DNA from: Flavobacteriaceae bacterium UJ101
GTDB lineage: Bacteria; Bacteroidota; Bacteroidia; Flavobacteriales; UJ101
DNA length: 64,000 bases
Direction: 5' to 3'
NCBI GenBank assembly: GCA_001880285.1
Contig: CP016269.1
Coordinates: 434,001 to 498,000, forward strand
This document shows, one piece after another, positions 8,620 through 17,121 of this stretch. The position numbers were made by a program, and so were the translations under genes. Position 1 is the first letter of the stretch; every line of letters begins with the position of its first letter. The notes under the pieces were generated by a model, which did no database searches, was not told where the DNA came from, and was given only the letters and a program-made list of their open reading frames with translations.

Positions 8620-11163
8620 TTATGGATTGAGAATAACCGAAACATTATCAATATTCATAGTTACATTACAACCTGCAACAGCACCACAAACCGTTTCTAT
8701 AAGAACTGAAACTCCTTCTGAAACATTTGCATCATTTGGAATTGTAAAAGTACCTGTGTAGGTATTCCAAGTATTCTCTGTAGTAAATCCAGCAGCTAGA
8801 TTCTGAGTAAAAGAAACCTCTGATGCTCCTTCTCCAAAAAGAAGTACATTAATAGCTGCACCAGGTTGTGTAATACTTCCCATATGATCAAACTGAACCT
8901 GAACAACATCACCTGAAGCAACAGTTCCTCCTCCAATTCTTTCCTGTTTAAATGCAGGGTTTCCTCCCGATTCACCAACAGTAAGCTTTCCAGACCATGA
9001 ACCTCCGTTATTAACGGTATTATCCAATGTCGCAGAACCACTATTTTGAAAAATCATCCAACCCGTTTCATCACCCGTTTCAAAATCTCCATTACTAGTT
9101 AATTCACTGGTAGATCCACCACCACCGCTAGTTCCTAATGTACATTCAGCACACGCAATGTCATCGATATATAAAGTCCCTGAATTTGGTTTAGTACCCG
9201 TTTGATCTCCAACATCAGGACGAACTAATACTCTATTGATACCTGTCGGAATATTTTCCAATGTAAAAGTTAATTCTACCCATTCATTTGCTGTATTAAT
9301 TGTCTGTACTTGCCCCACAGGATCGTTTCCTTCAACTTCAACTTGAAATAACACATTGGTAGGTGCCACTGTAGAATACATTTTTACTTTATATGTCGTT
9401 GCTTGATCATCTAAAATACCATCTTCTAGTTTAAATCCAACACCTCCCCACCATTGATTTGCATTAGTATACGTTATTTCATATACATTCGTACTTGTGT
9501 TAAGTCCTCCTGATACAGGGTTTGCAATTAAACTACCTCCTGATTCAAACAGTCCCGGTGTAATTCCTGTAAGATTATTCTCATAGTCTATAATAGTCGT
9601 ATCATTACTTGTAGCCTCAGCTACCACAACCGTTCTGGTAACTTCTGTAGCTGCATTTCCTGCTGCATCACTTACATTATAGGTAATCGTATACGTTCCT
9701 GCTGTAGCAGTATCTACGGTATCACCTGCTATTATAATACTATCTGTAAGATTATCGTCTGTATCATCAGTTGCCGTTGCTCCTGGATCTGTAAAGGTAT
9801 CGCCAACAGTTAAATTCATGGTAGCATCACCATTTAATGTAATAACTGGAGCTGTTGTATCACCACCTCCAGTATCACTATAAAAATAAATATTATCAAT
9901 ATATACATCTCCATCTCCATCAAATTTCATTTGTATAATATCTGCTAAATCAACTGGTGAAAAGTCTGCTAAAGGAATATCTATACTTACCCATCCAGTA
10001 GTTGGTACAGTCAATACTTTCCCAGTTTCTACCGGTCCTGTACTTATAATATACGCATTTAATGTAGTGGAGTTTTGAGTCCAATAATCTATATGTAAAT
10101 GAGTCATTCCTGACACATCTTGTGCACTACCCAATACTATACCTTGATAATTTAACCCTTCATAAAGCATGGTATTATTATTTTCTATCGTAACTTCAGA
10201 TTGTACAGTTGATTGTCCCCACCCTGGATTATAATCTGTTCCTGAAATATTTGTATAAGCATCACTGTATACCGATATTACATTAGAAGCTTCGTGTGTT
10301 GGTGTTGGTGCAGCTGTTGTTGGTGCAGTACCTGTTCCTCCATCTACTAATTCAATATTATCTATATAAAATGTAAAATTATCTGAGCCATCTCCTTCTG
10401 TTCCGTTATCAAAAATCAAAATAACTTTATCATAGGTTTGCGTTGTATCTACTCCACTATAATCAAAAGTTAATGTTTCCCATTCACTTGCTTTTGTAGT
10501 TTCAGTTTCTACCTCATAACTAATATTTGAGTCATCAGCATTTTCAACTTTTAGCAATACTTTTGCTCCTACACGAGGTGAATACACTTTCATTTGAAAT
10601 GTTTTATTTTCAGAAAAATCAATTGCTTCATCTAATGCAATTGCACTACCTCCCCAAACTTCTCCTGCATTTTTAATCATTTTTCCTACTTGAGTAGAAT
10701 TATTCATATCATTTGAAAATGGATTTGCTACAACTGTTAAATTTCCTCCATCAAAATCCGTAATTTCATAATTTGAAGTATCTAGTTGAAAATCCAATGG
10801 AAGTTTTACAGTTTCCTCCACAGGTATTACTGGAAGAGAAATTTCTATCATTTGACTTATTGTATCAGAGCCTCCTGCAATATTTTTAGCAATTAATTGA
10901 ACTGTATACTCACCACTTTCTGTATAAGTATCAATAGGGTTTTCTTCAGTTGTAGTATTACCGTTTCCTAAATCCCAAAAATAAGAATTGGCATTCATTG
11001 ATGTATTCGTAAATTCAACTGTTCCAGTTGTCCCATCAACAAAATAAGTAAATGCTGCTTCTACAGCTGGTAAGTTATCATCATTATCACTCGAACATCC
11101 TACTATAAAGGATATTAGTATTAGTACAAAAAAATATTTAGTTCTTTTTAAAAATGGTATCAT
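8620..11163 (-). CDS. Multi-module surface glycan-binding lipoprotein (PKD, two repeated beta-sandwich types, DUF5011-like, CBM4/9-like)
   Basis: 847 residues. The lipobox FIVGC (Cys23) is followed by SSDNDD, the acidic signal typical of surface-exported lipoproteins of Flavobacteriia. Domains: PKD (33-110); module A (117-275) with WGGSAIAL and ending FYIDNIEL; module B (283-430) starting PTPTHEASNVIS and ending YIDNIYFY; a DUF5011/HYR-like Ig domain (438-515); a second module A (520-675) with WWGGVGFKL; and a CBM4/9-like domain (687-847) starting NGDFETGDETGW. No catalytic domain is visible. It is the last gene of the operon running from the barrel fusion, 19 bp after GH16. The likely role is to hold laminarin or its fragments at the surface for GH16 and SusCD. 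Binding specificity is not proven by the sequence. Confidence 0.8.
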   Translation of the reverse strand: MIPFLKRTKYFFVLILISFIVGCSSDNDDNLPAVEAAFTYFVDGTTGTVEFTNTSMNANSYFWDLGNGNTTTEENPIDTYTESGEYTVQLIAKNIAGGSDTISQMIEISLPVIPVEETVKLPLDFQLDTSNYEITDFDGGNLTVVANPFSNDMNNSTQVGKMIKNAGEVWGGSAIALDEAIDFSENKTFQMKVYSPRVGAKVLLKVENADDSNISYEVETETTKASEWETLTFDYSGVDTTQTYDKVILIFDNGTEGDGSDNFTFYIDNIELVDGGTGTAPTTAAPTPTHEASNVISVYSDAYTNISGTDYNPGWGQSTVQSEVTIENNNTMLYEGLNYQGIVLGSAQDVSGMTHLHIDYWTQNSTTLNAYIISTGPVETGKVLTVPTTGWVSIDIPLADFSPVDLADIIQMKFDGDGDVYIDNIYFYSDTGGGDTTAPVITLNGDATMNLTVGDTFTDPGATATDDTDDNLTDSIIIAGDTVDTATAGTYTITYNVSDAAGNAATEVTRTVVVAEATSNDTTIIDYENNLTGITPGLFESGGSLIANPVSGGLNTSTNVYEITYTNANQWWGGVGFKLEDGILDDQATTYKVKMYSTVAPTNVLFQVEVEGNDPVGQVQTINTANEWVELTFTLENIPTGINRVLVRPDVGDQTGTKPNSGTLYIDDIACAECTLGTSGGGGSTSELTSNGDFETGDETGWMIFQNSGSATLDNTVNNGGSWSGKLTVGESGGNPAFKQERIGGGTVASGDVVQVQFDHMGSITQPGAAINVLLFGEGASEVSFTQNLAAGFTTENTWNTYTGTFTIPNDANVSEGVSVLIETVCGAVAGCNVTMNIDNVSVILNP

Positions 11164-11182
11164 ATCTTTTGGTTTTTATTTG

Positions 11183-12004
11183 TTATTGGTAAACTCGAAC
11201 ATAATCTATATACATCGTTTGTGGAAATACGGTATTTGCATCAGGAGATCCCACAAAAGATCCTCCTACTGCAAGGTTTATAATCATATAAAATGGATGA
11301 TCAAAAACCCACTCTCCTGTAACATCATCTGGCGTAATTTGGTTGTATAAAATATTATCAACATAATAATTGATATAACTAGGTCCCCATTCTACTCCAA
11401 AAACATGAAAATCTGTATCAAAACGATCATTCGGAATCGTAAATTCTTTTGTTATGGCTGTTGAAGAAGAATATCCTGGTCCGTGAACACTCCCTGCGAT
11501 ATCAGTTGGGTTTTGCCCTCTATATTCCATAATATCGATTTCTCCACATTGTGGCCAACCTACTTCATTAATATTGTTTCCTAATAACCAGAATGCAGGC
11601 CACATACCTTGCCCATATGGTAATTTCATTCTCGCTTCGAAACGACCATAAGCTTGTTCAAAAAGTCCTTCTGTTTTAATTCTTGCTGAAGTATAAGAAG
11701 AACCTTGATACGATTCTTGAATAGCTGTGATTTTCAACATTCCATCTTCTACTACAATATTTTCAGAACGATCTGTATAATATTGTAATTCACTATTCCC
11801 CCAACCGTTTTCACCTGTTCCAATATCATATGTCCAGATGGAACTATCGGGTGCTCCATCAATATTAAATTCATCTTGTAATACTAATGTATCTAGTTTC
11901 GTAATACTTTGATCTTCTGAGCAACTTAACGCTAAAAAGAATATCGCTATTAGCATTACATTACTCAGTTGTATTTTTTTATTTTGTTTTATCTTCTGTC
12001 TCAT
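11183..12004 (-). CDS. GH16 laminarinase (endo-beta-1,3-glucanase), lipoprotein
   Basis: A compact 273-residue GH16 enzyme with a lipoprotein signal (LALSC, Cys28, then SEDQ). The catalytic motif GEIDIME gives nucleophile Glu155, helper Asp157 and acid/base Glu160. The extra Met between Asp and Glu (the beta-bulge form) is typical of laminarinases. Other family marks are WTYDIGTGENGWGNSELQYY, WPAFWLLG and the C-terminal MYIDYVRVYQ. It cuts internal beta-1,3 bonds of laminarin, probably at the cell surface. It lies 36 bp after the CBM-like lipoprotein gene and 19 bp before the large binding lipoprotein. A second, larger GH16 with accessory modules is encoded at 25695-27356. Confidence 0.93.
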   Translation of the reverse strand: MRQKIKQNKKIQLSNVMLIAIFFLALSCSEDQSITKLDTLVLQDEFNIDGAPDSSIWTYDIGTGENGWGNSELQYYTDRSENIVVEDGMLKITAIQESYQGSSYTSARIKTEGLFEQAYGRFEARMKLPYGQGMWPAFWLLGNNINEVGWPQCGEIDIMEYRGQNPTDIAGSVHGPGYSSSTAITKEFTIPNDRFDTDFHVFGVEWGPSYINYYVDNILYNQITPDDVTGEWVFDHPFYMIINLAVGGSFVGSPDANTVFPQTMYIDYVRVYQ

Positions 12005-12040
12005 CCGTTATATTTTATAATTAGAAGTATTATGATGCAA

Positions 12041-13441
12041 CTATTCTTTATAGAAGTATATGTTGTCTAATATAAAATTAGGTCCTCCTGTAAGTATTAT
12101 AGCTCCTAAATTATTTCTTTGCGTTTCAAGATCTCCTGTAAGCGGTATATCAAAAGATTTCCACTCACCGACTGTTAAATCTGTTAAAGTCGTTCTATAA
12201 TCTTTATCATCTCCAATAGCATTTCCGTTATTTGTATCCGTCTCTATTTCTTGATTAGTTCCTATATCTCGAATTTGCAGTCCAACTTCAGTTCCTGAAT
12301 CTGTAACAAATACATCTATATGTAAAAATGAAAAATCCGAAGCATCTATGGTATTATTAAAAATTATTCCCGTAAAATTATTATCAGAATATGTTAAAAA
12401 ACTATTCCCATCGATGGTTCCTTCTGATACTTGAGTAGTTGAACCTCCAAAACGAGGATCAAAATTACTTTCAACACCATTGGTATAACTATTACTAAAT
12501 ATTGAAATCACATTTTCAGCAGCCTGTGTTGGAATAGGTGCTGCCACAAGTTCTCCTTGAGAATTAATCGTGAGCGATCCTGTCGCAGTAGTTCCTGCTA
12601 TACTTGCTGTAATAATTGCTGTTCCTTCTCCTGTAACAGTAATGATACCAGATTCGTTTACTACTGCTACATCAATATTTGAAGATGTAAACGTATAATA
12701 CGAAGGTGGAACCGTCATCGTTAAATCATCTCCTGATTCTAAATTAAATGTCTCAGTTAATCCTGTAAGCGTTATTTCTTGCTCAAGTACAGCTGATTGT
12801 GTAATATCTTCACCACTTAAAATAGCAGGTCTTGGTTGTCCTATTGTTTTTAGATTTTCAAATTTTAATTCATCTACCCAAAAACTAAAGCCTTCTGTAT
12901 TATTTTCAGTTGCCCCTGTAGCATACCAAAATAATCCTTGCTCATCAACCAGTTTTGATGCATCTGGAATTGGAATCACATATTGTTTCCATCCTGTTGT
13001 AATTGCTAAATTATTAACGGTAACTTGGTACTTATTTTCTCCAAAATCTTGTCCAAATCCTATTTGATCAATTGTTGTCCCTTTTGTTCCTTTTGCCCAA
13101 AATGTCAACGCATTGTATTCTGTTAAGTTACGTCCACCATTATCATCTCTAAATATTGCACCTCCATATCCTTCACCAAAATTAGGGATATCAAACCGCA
13201 TAGAAGCGTCACCAGCATACTTATCTCTTTCATCTACTTCAAAAGCTTCAAAGTAAGAATCTCCAAAAGGGTAATAATCTAAACCACTACTGAATGTATC
13301 AATAAAAACTTCTGGATTATTCGTAAAACTTGCAAACGTTGTTTTTTCTGAAGCTTCTCGATCACAACTTATGAACGTTATCAAAACAAAGCTGAATAGA
13401 AAAAATTTTATTTTAAAATATTTATATTTTGTTGTTTTCAT
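12041..13441 (-). CDS. Glycan-binding lipoprotein with CBM-like, BIG2-like and module B domains
   Basis: I chose the ATG at 13441 (466 residues). The longer reading would start at a TTG inside the preceding gene. The lipobox is ITFISC (Cys26). Residues 43-195 form a beta-sandwich resembling carbohydrate-binding modules, with DASMRFDIPN and AITTGWKQYVIPI. Residues 215-294 resemble a bacterial Ig-like (BIG2) domain. Residues 300-466 are module B, starting PIPTQAAENVIS and ending ILDNIYFYKE, clearly related to residues 283-430 of the protein encoded at 8620-11163. No catalytic residues are visible. The gene starts 7 bp after the stop of the barrel-fusion gene and is followed by GH16 after 36 bp. 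It is inferred to be a laminarin-binding component of the surface or periplasm. Confidence 0.75.
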   Translation of the reverse strand: MKTTKYKYFKIKFFLFSFVLITFISCDREASEKTTFASFTNNPEVFIDTFSSGLDYYPFGDSYFEAFEVDERDKYAGDASMRFDIPNFGEGYGGAIFRDDNGGRNLTEYNALTFWAKGTKGTTIDQIGFGQDFGENKYQVTVNNLAITTGWKQYVIPIPDASKLVDEQGLFWYATGATENNTEGFSFWVDELKFENLKTIGQPRPAILSGEDITQSAVLEQEITLTGLTETFNLESGDDLTMTVPPSYYTFTSSNIDVAVVNESGIITVTGEGTAIITASIAGTTATGSLTINSQGELVAAPIPTQAAENVISIFSNSYTNGVESNFDPRFGGSTTQVSEGTIDGNSFLTYSDNNFTGIIFNNTIDASDFSFLHIDVFVTDSGTEVGLQIRDIGTNQEIETDTNNGNAIGDDKDYRTTLTDLTVGEWKSFDIPLTGDLETQRNNLGAIILTGGPNFILDNIYFYKE

Positions 13442-13448
13442 TTTCGTA

Positions 13449-16400
13449 TTATTTTCCAATGTTAATTTTTATATACGTTCTTATCTCCCATTCGTTTCCA
13501 TCATCATAACCTTCTGTCGCTATACATTGACCTGTAGCATCAGTAACAGGACAGTATCGTGGCGAATACTGATCTAGTGTACGCCAAGTTCCTCTAATTC
13601 CAATTTTAGTATCAGGTAAAATAAACCAACTTGGTTTTCCAACTGAAGTTGAAAGATCTGCCATTAACTGAACTGGGAATGTTTGGTTAAAATCTCTATG
13701 GTAATCATATGGTCCCCAATCATTAATTTTAACAGCAGAAATTAATTTAATTTTTCTATAAATCATACGAAGATCTAACCCATAACGATTGATAATCCTT
13801 TGACTATCACCATTAGCTTGTGCTTCTCCTCCATAAAGATTCGCTATAATTCCAAAATTTGGATTTAGTTTTGAAACAATACGTGCATAACCTTCCCATA
13901 AATCAGCAGGGCCTGCAGCTCCTGGGAATGCAAAAGTAGTTCTTCCATCAGGTAAGATTCCTATTGCAGCATCCATTGAAGTTGGCATATGACGATAAAT
14001 TGCCCCTACACTCGCAGCAAACTTTGCATCTTCTATTTCATCACTATTCCATTCATGCATCCATGTTCCTGGAGTTGGGTCATAGGTAAGTAATAGCTCA
14101 CTTCCATACGTTTCTCTATTTTGTCTAACAGAAAATGGATCATCTAAAATATTTCTTAATCTTCCTGGAGCTTGAACATCTCCTGGCATTGGGTCAACAA
14201 TAGGTTTTTGCCATAAAAAGTTAGGTGCAATTTCAAAATTACCTATTTTATAAGCAAAACCTCCTAAAACATTTTGTTGGTTACCACTACCACTATCTTT
14301 TAATCTCCATCCCGTGTAAGTTTTTGTATAATCAGTACCACCATTCGCAACTAATCCCATAATAGCTGATTGTAAATACCAACTAATTGGACCTTTCGAA
14401 TAGGTTAATTTTAGTTTACCACCCCAGTTATCACTAGCTTTTACCTGATCATCATAGATGGTATAATTCCCTGGCTCTCCTCTAGCAATTTGGAATGTTC
14501 TACCATTTAAAGGTTGTCCACCCCAAATACCTCCTACTTGAACTCCTAAATCACCAATTTTAGTTTTAGCACTTAATGTTACTCTTCTTGTCTGAGGTTG
14601 TGGTACAGCAATAGAACTTACCGCAGGTTCAGCATTATCAATATCTTCATGATAAATAGCTGCAACATCAAAACGCCCTATTTGTTTTCTATATTTTAAT
14701 AAGAATGCTGGATTGGCTCCCCACCATAATTGACGTCCAAAAGCAGCTTTAAAACCTTCTAAAGCTTGTTTACCATCTACTTCAAACCCTAATGTTTCTC
14801 CATTATAAATATCTAAATTAGGACCATAATTTGCCTCTGGATACAATCCAAAAAAGTCTCCTTCGTATCCCCAATGATAATGTCCTGTTCTATAAAAACC
14901 ATTCAAATCAAACAATTTATGATTCCATTCAAAACTAGCATTATAAACTTTTAATCGATCTATATCATCTAAAGTAACCGTTCCATCATCACTCGTTACA
15001 AATTCACGTGAACGACCTCTATTTTCATAAAAAATTTCATTAATAGGATTTGTTGCAACATTACCTAATATATTGAAATTAATATTCGCCCTAACATTTG
15101 ATGTTGGATTAGCTTCAATCCCTACATAATAGGATTCCATATGATCAAACCCTCTTTTATTAGGATAAGTATTACCATTTATATCATCTCCCTCTTCAAC
15201 AGGTGTTGAAATTAAATCTCCACCTGTATTAAAGGTTTCAAACTCTGCTCTAAAATTACTAATACGTATTCTCTTCGATAATTCAGAAACCAAGGAAGCT
15301 TTATCTCCTCTGGCTTTTAAAACAGCACCCATTACTTCAACCCCATCAAAATATTGATCTACAGAAGCTAATGTTGCCCCTTTATTATATGGATTTAATC
15401 TGTGAACTTCTTGTAATGCATAATAAGCAGCTCTAGGATACAGTTGATATAATCCTTTTGCATTTGTTTGACCTTTTGCACAAATTCCAAACCATTCTTC
15501 ATTCATATTATTCTGACCGTCTAAAAAGTCTTTTTGATACCCTCCATTGGACCATGATGCATTATTATCATGTTTATCAAGGTTCTTTGTTTGTCCATAT
15601 TTCCACCATCCATCACTAAATTGAAATGTAAAACCTCCAATAGAATTTCCTGCTTTACCTAAACCTGCAGCATTTTCATAAATTTCTTTCCAATTACCTA
15701 CTAAATAATATGCCTGAGCTTGCTGATCTTCTTCATTAGTTATCGCATTAAATGCATCGGCACCAAACTCGGTAAACATAATGGGTTTATTCAATTCATC
15801 TTTAATTTTCTGAAAAGCATCTCCAAAAGATATTCCACGGTATACATTTGTTCCATAGATATCCACATCTTTACATTCTTCTTTAATAATATTAAGAAAA
15901 AGCAAATCTCCATTACATATTGCAACTGGATGAGAACTATCAATTGCTTTCATAGCAACAGCAGCATCATTCATTAACTTATACATGGGTCTACCTCTAA
16001 CTTCTCCTATATGCTGCTTTTTTTCTTCTTCATCAGGGAAATCTTCTGTTTCTGCTCCTGCCCAGAAAAGCCCATAGTTATTTTCATTTCCTAATAAAAA
16101 CATCAACAAACCAGGAGTATCTTTATACTTTTCAGACATTTCTTTTACTTCTTTAAGAAGTAATTTCTGAGCCCTAGGATCACTATATTCAGTATTTGCT
16201 ACCCACGCACCGTCTATAGTTAAACCATAACGACCAAAAGAATGATTCAACATAGTATAAATACCATAATTCTCATAAATATATTGAATCCATTTTGGTG
16301 GCACACCCGTATATTGACGAATTACATTTACTCCCATATTCTTAAGTAAAGCCATTTCTTCGTCTAACGCTGCCTTTATTAAATCATCTGGTTGTTTCCA

Positions 16401-16586
16401 TAAACTATAGGTATAATTGGTTCCTATTGGAAAATAATCCCAGTTCATTCCATTTATCATGAAATTTTCTCCATTGACTACCAACTTCATTCCACTGTCA
16501 TCTTTAACAACTGAAACCTTATCTGCTTGAGCAAACATTGTTGTCATGGTTAGTAGTAAAAATGTTAATTTAAAAACGTTCTTCAT
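13449..16586 (-). CDS. Clan GH-A (GH2-like) hydrolase domain fused to a predicted outer-membrane beta-barrel
   Basis: 1045 residues with a Sec signal peptide (cleavage after about TMFAQ). Residues 30-420 form a TIM barrel of clan GH-A type, like the catalytic domain of GH2: NGMNWDYFPIG, NVIRQYTG, a probable acid/base in LLGNENN (Glu168) and a probable nucleophile in MFTEFGAD (Glu273). From about 430 to the end the sequence is a series of amphipathic strands with aromatic girdles and Gly-rich turns, ending EWEIRTYIKINIGK. This looks like a porin-type barrel of about 600 residues. An N-terminal domain before such a barrel would normally lie in the periplasm. First gene of a four-gene operon with two binding lipoproteins and GH16. 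The exact GH family and substrate are not recognisable by eye; a beta-glucan is inferred from context. Confidence 0.75.
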   Translation of the reverse strand: MKNVFKLTFLLLTMTTMFAQADKVSVVKDDSGMKLVVNGENFMINGMNWDYFPIGTNYTYSLWKQPDDLIKAALDEEMALLKNMGVNVIRQYTGVPPKWIQYIYENYGIYTMLNHSFGRYGLTIDGAWVANTEYSDPRAQKLLLKEVKEMSEKYKDTPGLLMFLLGNENNYGLFWAGAETEDFPDEEEKKQHIGEVRGRPMYKLMNDAAVAMKAIDSSHPVAICNGDLLFLNIIKEECKDVDIYGTNVYRGISFGDAFQKIKDELNKPIMFTEFGADAFNAITNEEDQQAQAYYLVGNWKEIYENAAGLGKAGNSIGGFTFQFSDGWWKYGQTKNLDKHDNNASWSNGGYQKDFLDGQNNMNEEWFGICAKGQTNAKGLYQLYPRAAYYALQEVHRLNPYNKGATLASVDQYFDGVEVMGAVLKARGDKASLVSELSKRIRISNFRAEFETFNTGGDLISTPVEEGDDINGNTYPNKRGFDHMESYYVGIEANPTSNVRANINFNILGNVATNPINEIFYENRGRSREFVTSDDGTVTLDDIDRLKVYNASFEWNHKLFDLNGFYRTGHYHWGYEGDFFGLYPEANYGPNLDIYNGETLGFEVDGKQALEGFKAAFGRQLWWGANPAFLLKYRKQIGRFDVAAIYHEDIDNAEPAVSSIAVPQPQTRRVTLSAKTKIGDLGVQVGGIWGGQPLNGRTFQIARGEPGNYTIYDDQVKASDNWGGKLKLTYSKGPISWYLQSAIMGLVANGGTDYTKTYTGWRLKDSGSGNQQNVLGGFAYKIGNFEIAPNFLWQKPIVDPMPGDVQAPGRLRNILDDPFSVRQNRETYGSELLLTYDPTPGTWMHEWNSDEIEDAKFAASVGAIYRHMPTSMDAAIGILPDGRTTFAFPGAAGPADLWEGYARIVSKLNPNFGIIANLYGGEAQANGDSQRIINRYGLDLRMIYRKIKLISAVKINDWGPYDYHRDFNQTFPVQLMADLSTSVGKPSWFILPDTKIGIRGTWRTLDQYSPRYCPVTDATGQCIATEGYDDGNEWEIRTYIKINIGK

Positions 16587-16755
16587 TACACATTAAGTTT
16601 TTTTATTTAAAAAATCCTCTCTTAAAATGTATTAAACTTCTATTATAACACTCTTCATTTTAAAACAAAGATCATGTTTTTCTTAATTGGTGTATACAAA
16701 ACCACTTAATACATGGGTTAAATATATAAAAAAGCTATATGAAAAAAGAATATTA

Positions 16756-16766
16756 TACCACAACAT
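16756..16766. promoter_or_regulatory. Single copy of the TACCACAACAT motif
   Basis: An exact 11-base match to the repeat unit of the palindrome at 16954-16994, 205 bp away and 170 bp upstream of the barrel-fusion ATG. That position suits an activator site. Confidence 0.5.
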
Positions 16767-16953
16767 GAAATATACAACTTCAATAATCAAATTCACTACA
16801 CTAAAAAATCACCTCTATTATTTTATTAAAAAAAGAATATAAGAATATATAAAACATTGTTTATCATAAAATTACATGTTTACTTCTTATAATAAAATAA
16901 TAAATAACTATTCACAAATAACTATTCATTATTTTTTAAATAAAGTTTATCAT

Positions 16954-16994
16954 ACAACATTACCACAACATGATGTTGTGGTAATGTTGTGGTA
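16954..16994. promoter_or_regulatory. Operator-like palindrome and tandem repeat cluster
   Basis: A perfect 37-bp palindrome with 18-bp arms (16954-16971 ACAACATTACCACAACAT and 16973-16990) around one central G. The right arm continues into an 11-bp tandem repeat, ATGTTGTGGTA at 16973-16983 and 16984-16994. The unit TACCACAACAT is therefore present once inverted and twice direct here, plus once at 16756. No run of T follows on the minus strand, so a terminator is unlikely. It is a candidate binding site for one of the two adjacent LuxR-type regulators. Confidence 0.65.
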
Positions 16995-17121
16995 AATTTA
17001 TAATAAAAGCATGTTAAAAAACTAACGTAGTACGAACACTACACTGTATTTCCATCTAGAAAATTCCAGTTAACCTATACCATAAATCGTACTAATAGCA
17101 TTTAATTGGATTGAAATGAAA

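Larger units (their letters stand above)
16587..17121. other. 535-bp regulatory gap between a regulator gene and the barrel-fusion operon
   Basis: There is no credible gene here. The stretch is very AT-rich and holds four exact copies of TACCACAACAT (both orientations; see the two operator entries). A weak -7-like box, GATCTTTG, lies on the minus strand at 16666-16673 with a TTG 23 nt upstream, about 80 bp before the ATG at 16586. Confidence 0.6.

Noticed and set aside
9628-9640. TACCACAAC inside the large binding lipoprotein gene
   Set aside because: It lies within coding sequence and matches only part of the operator unit.
12041-13459. Longer start for the CBM-like lipoprotein, overlapping the preceding gene
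   Set aside because: The codon at 13459-13457 is TTG and adds only six residues before a good ATG-started signal peptide at 13441.
16954-16990. Palindrome read as an intrinsic terminator of the regulator gene
   Set aside because: No T-run follows on the minus strand and the repeat continues beyond the stem, which fits a binding site better.
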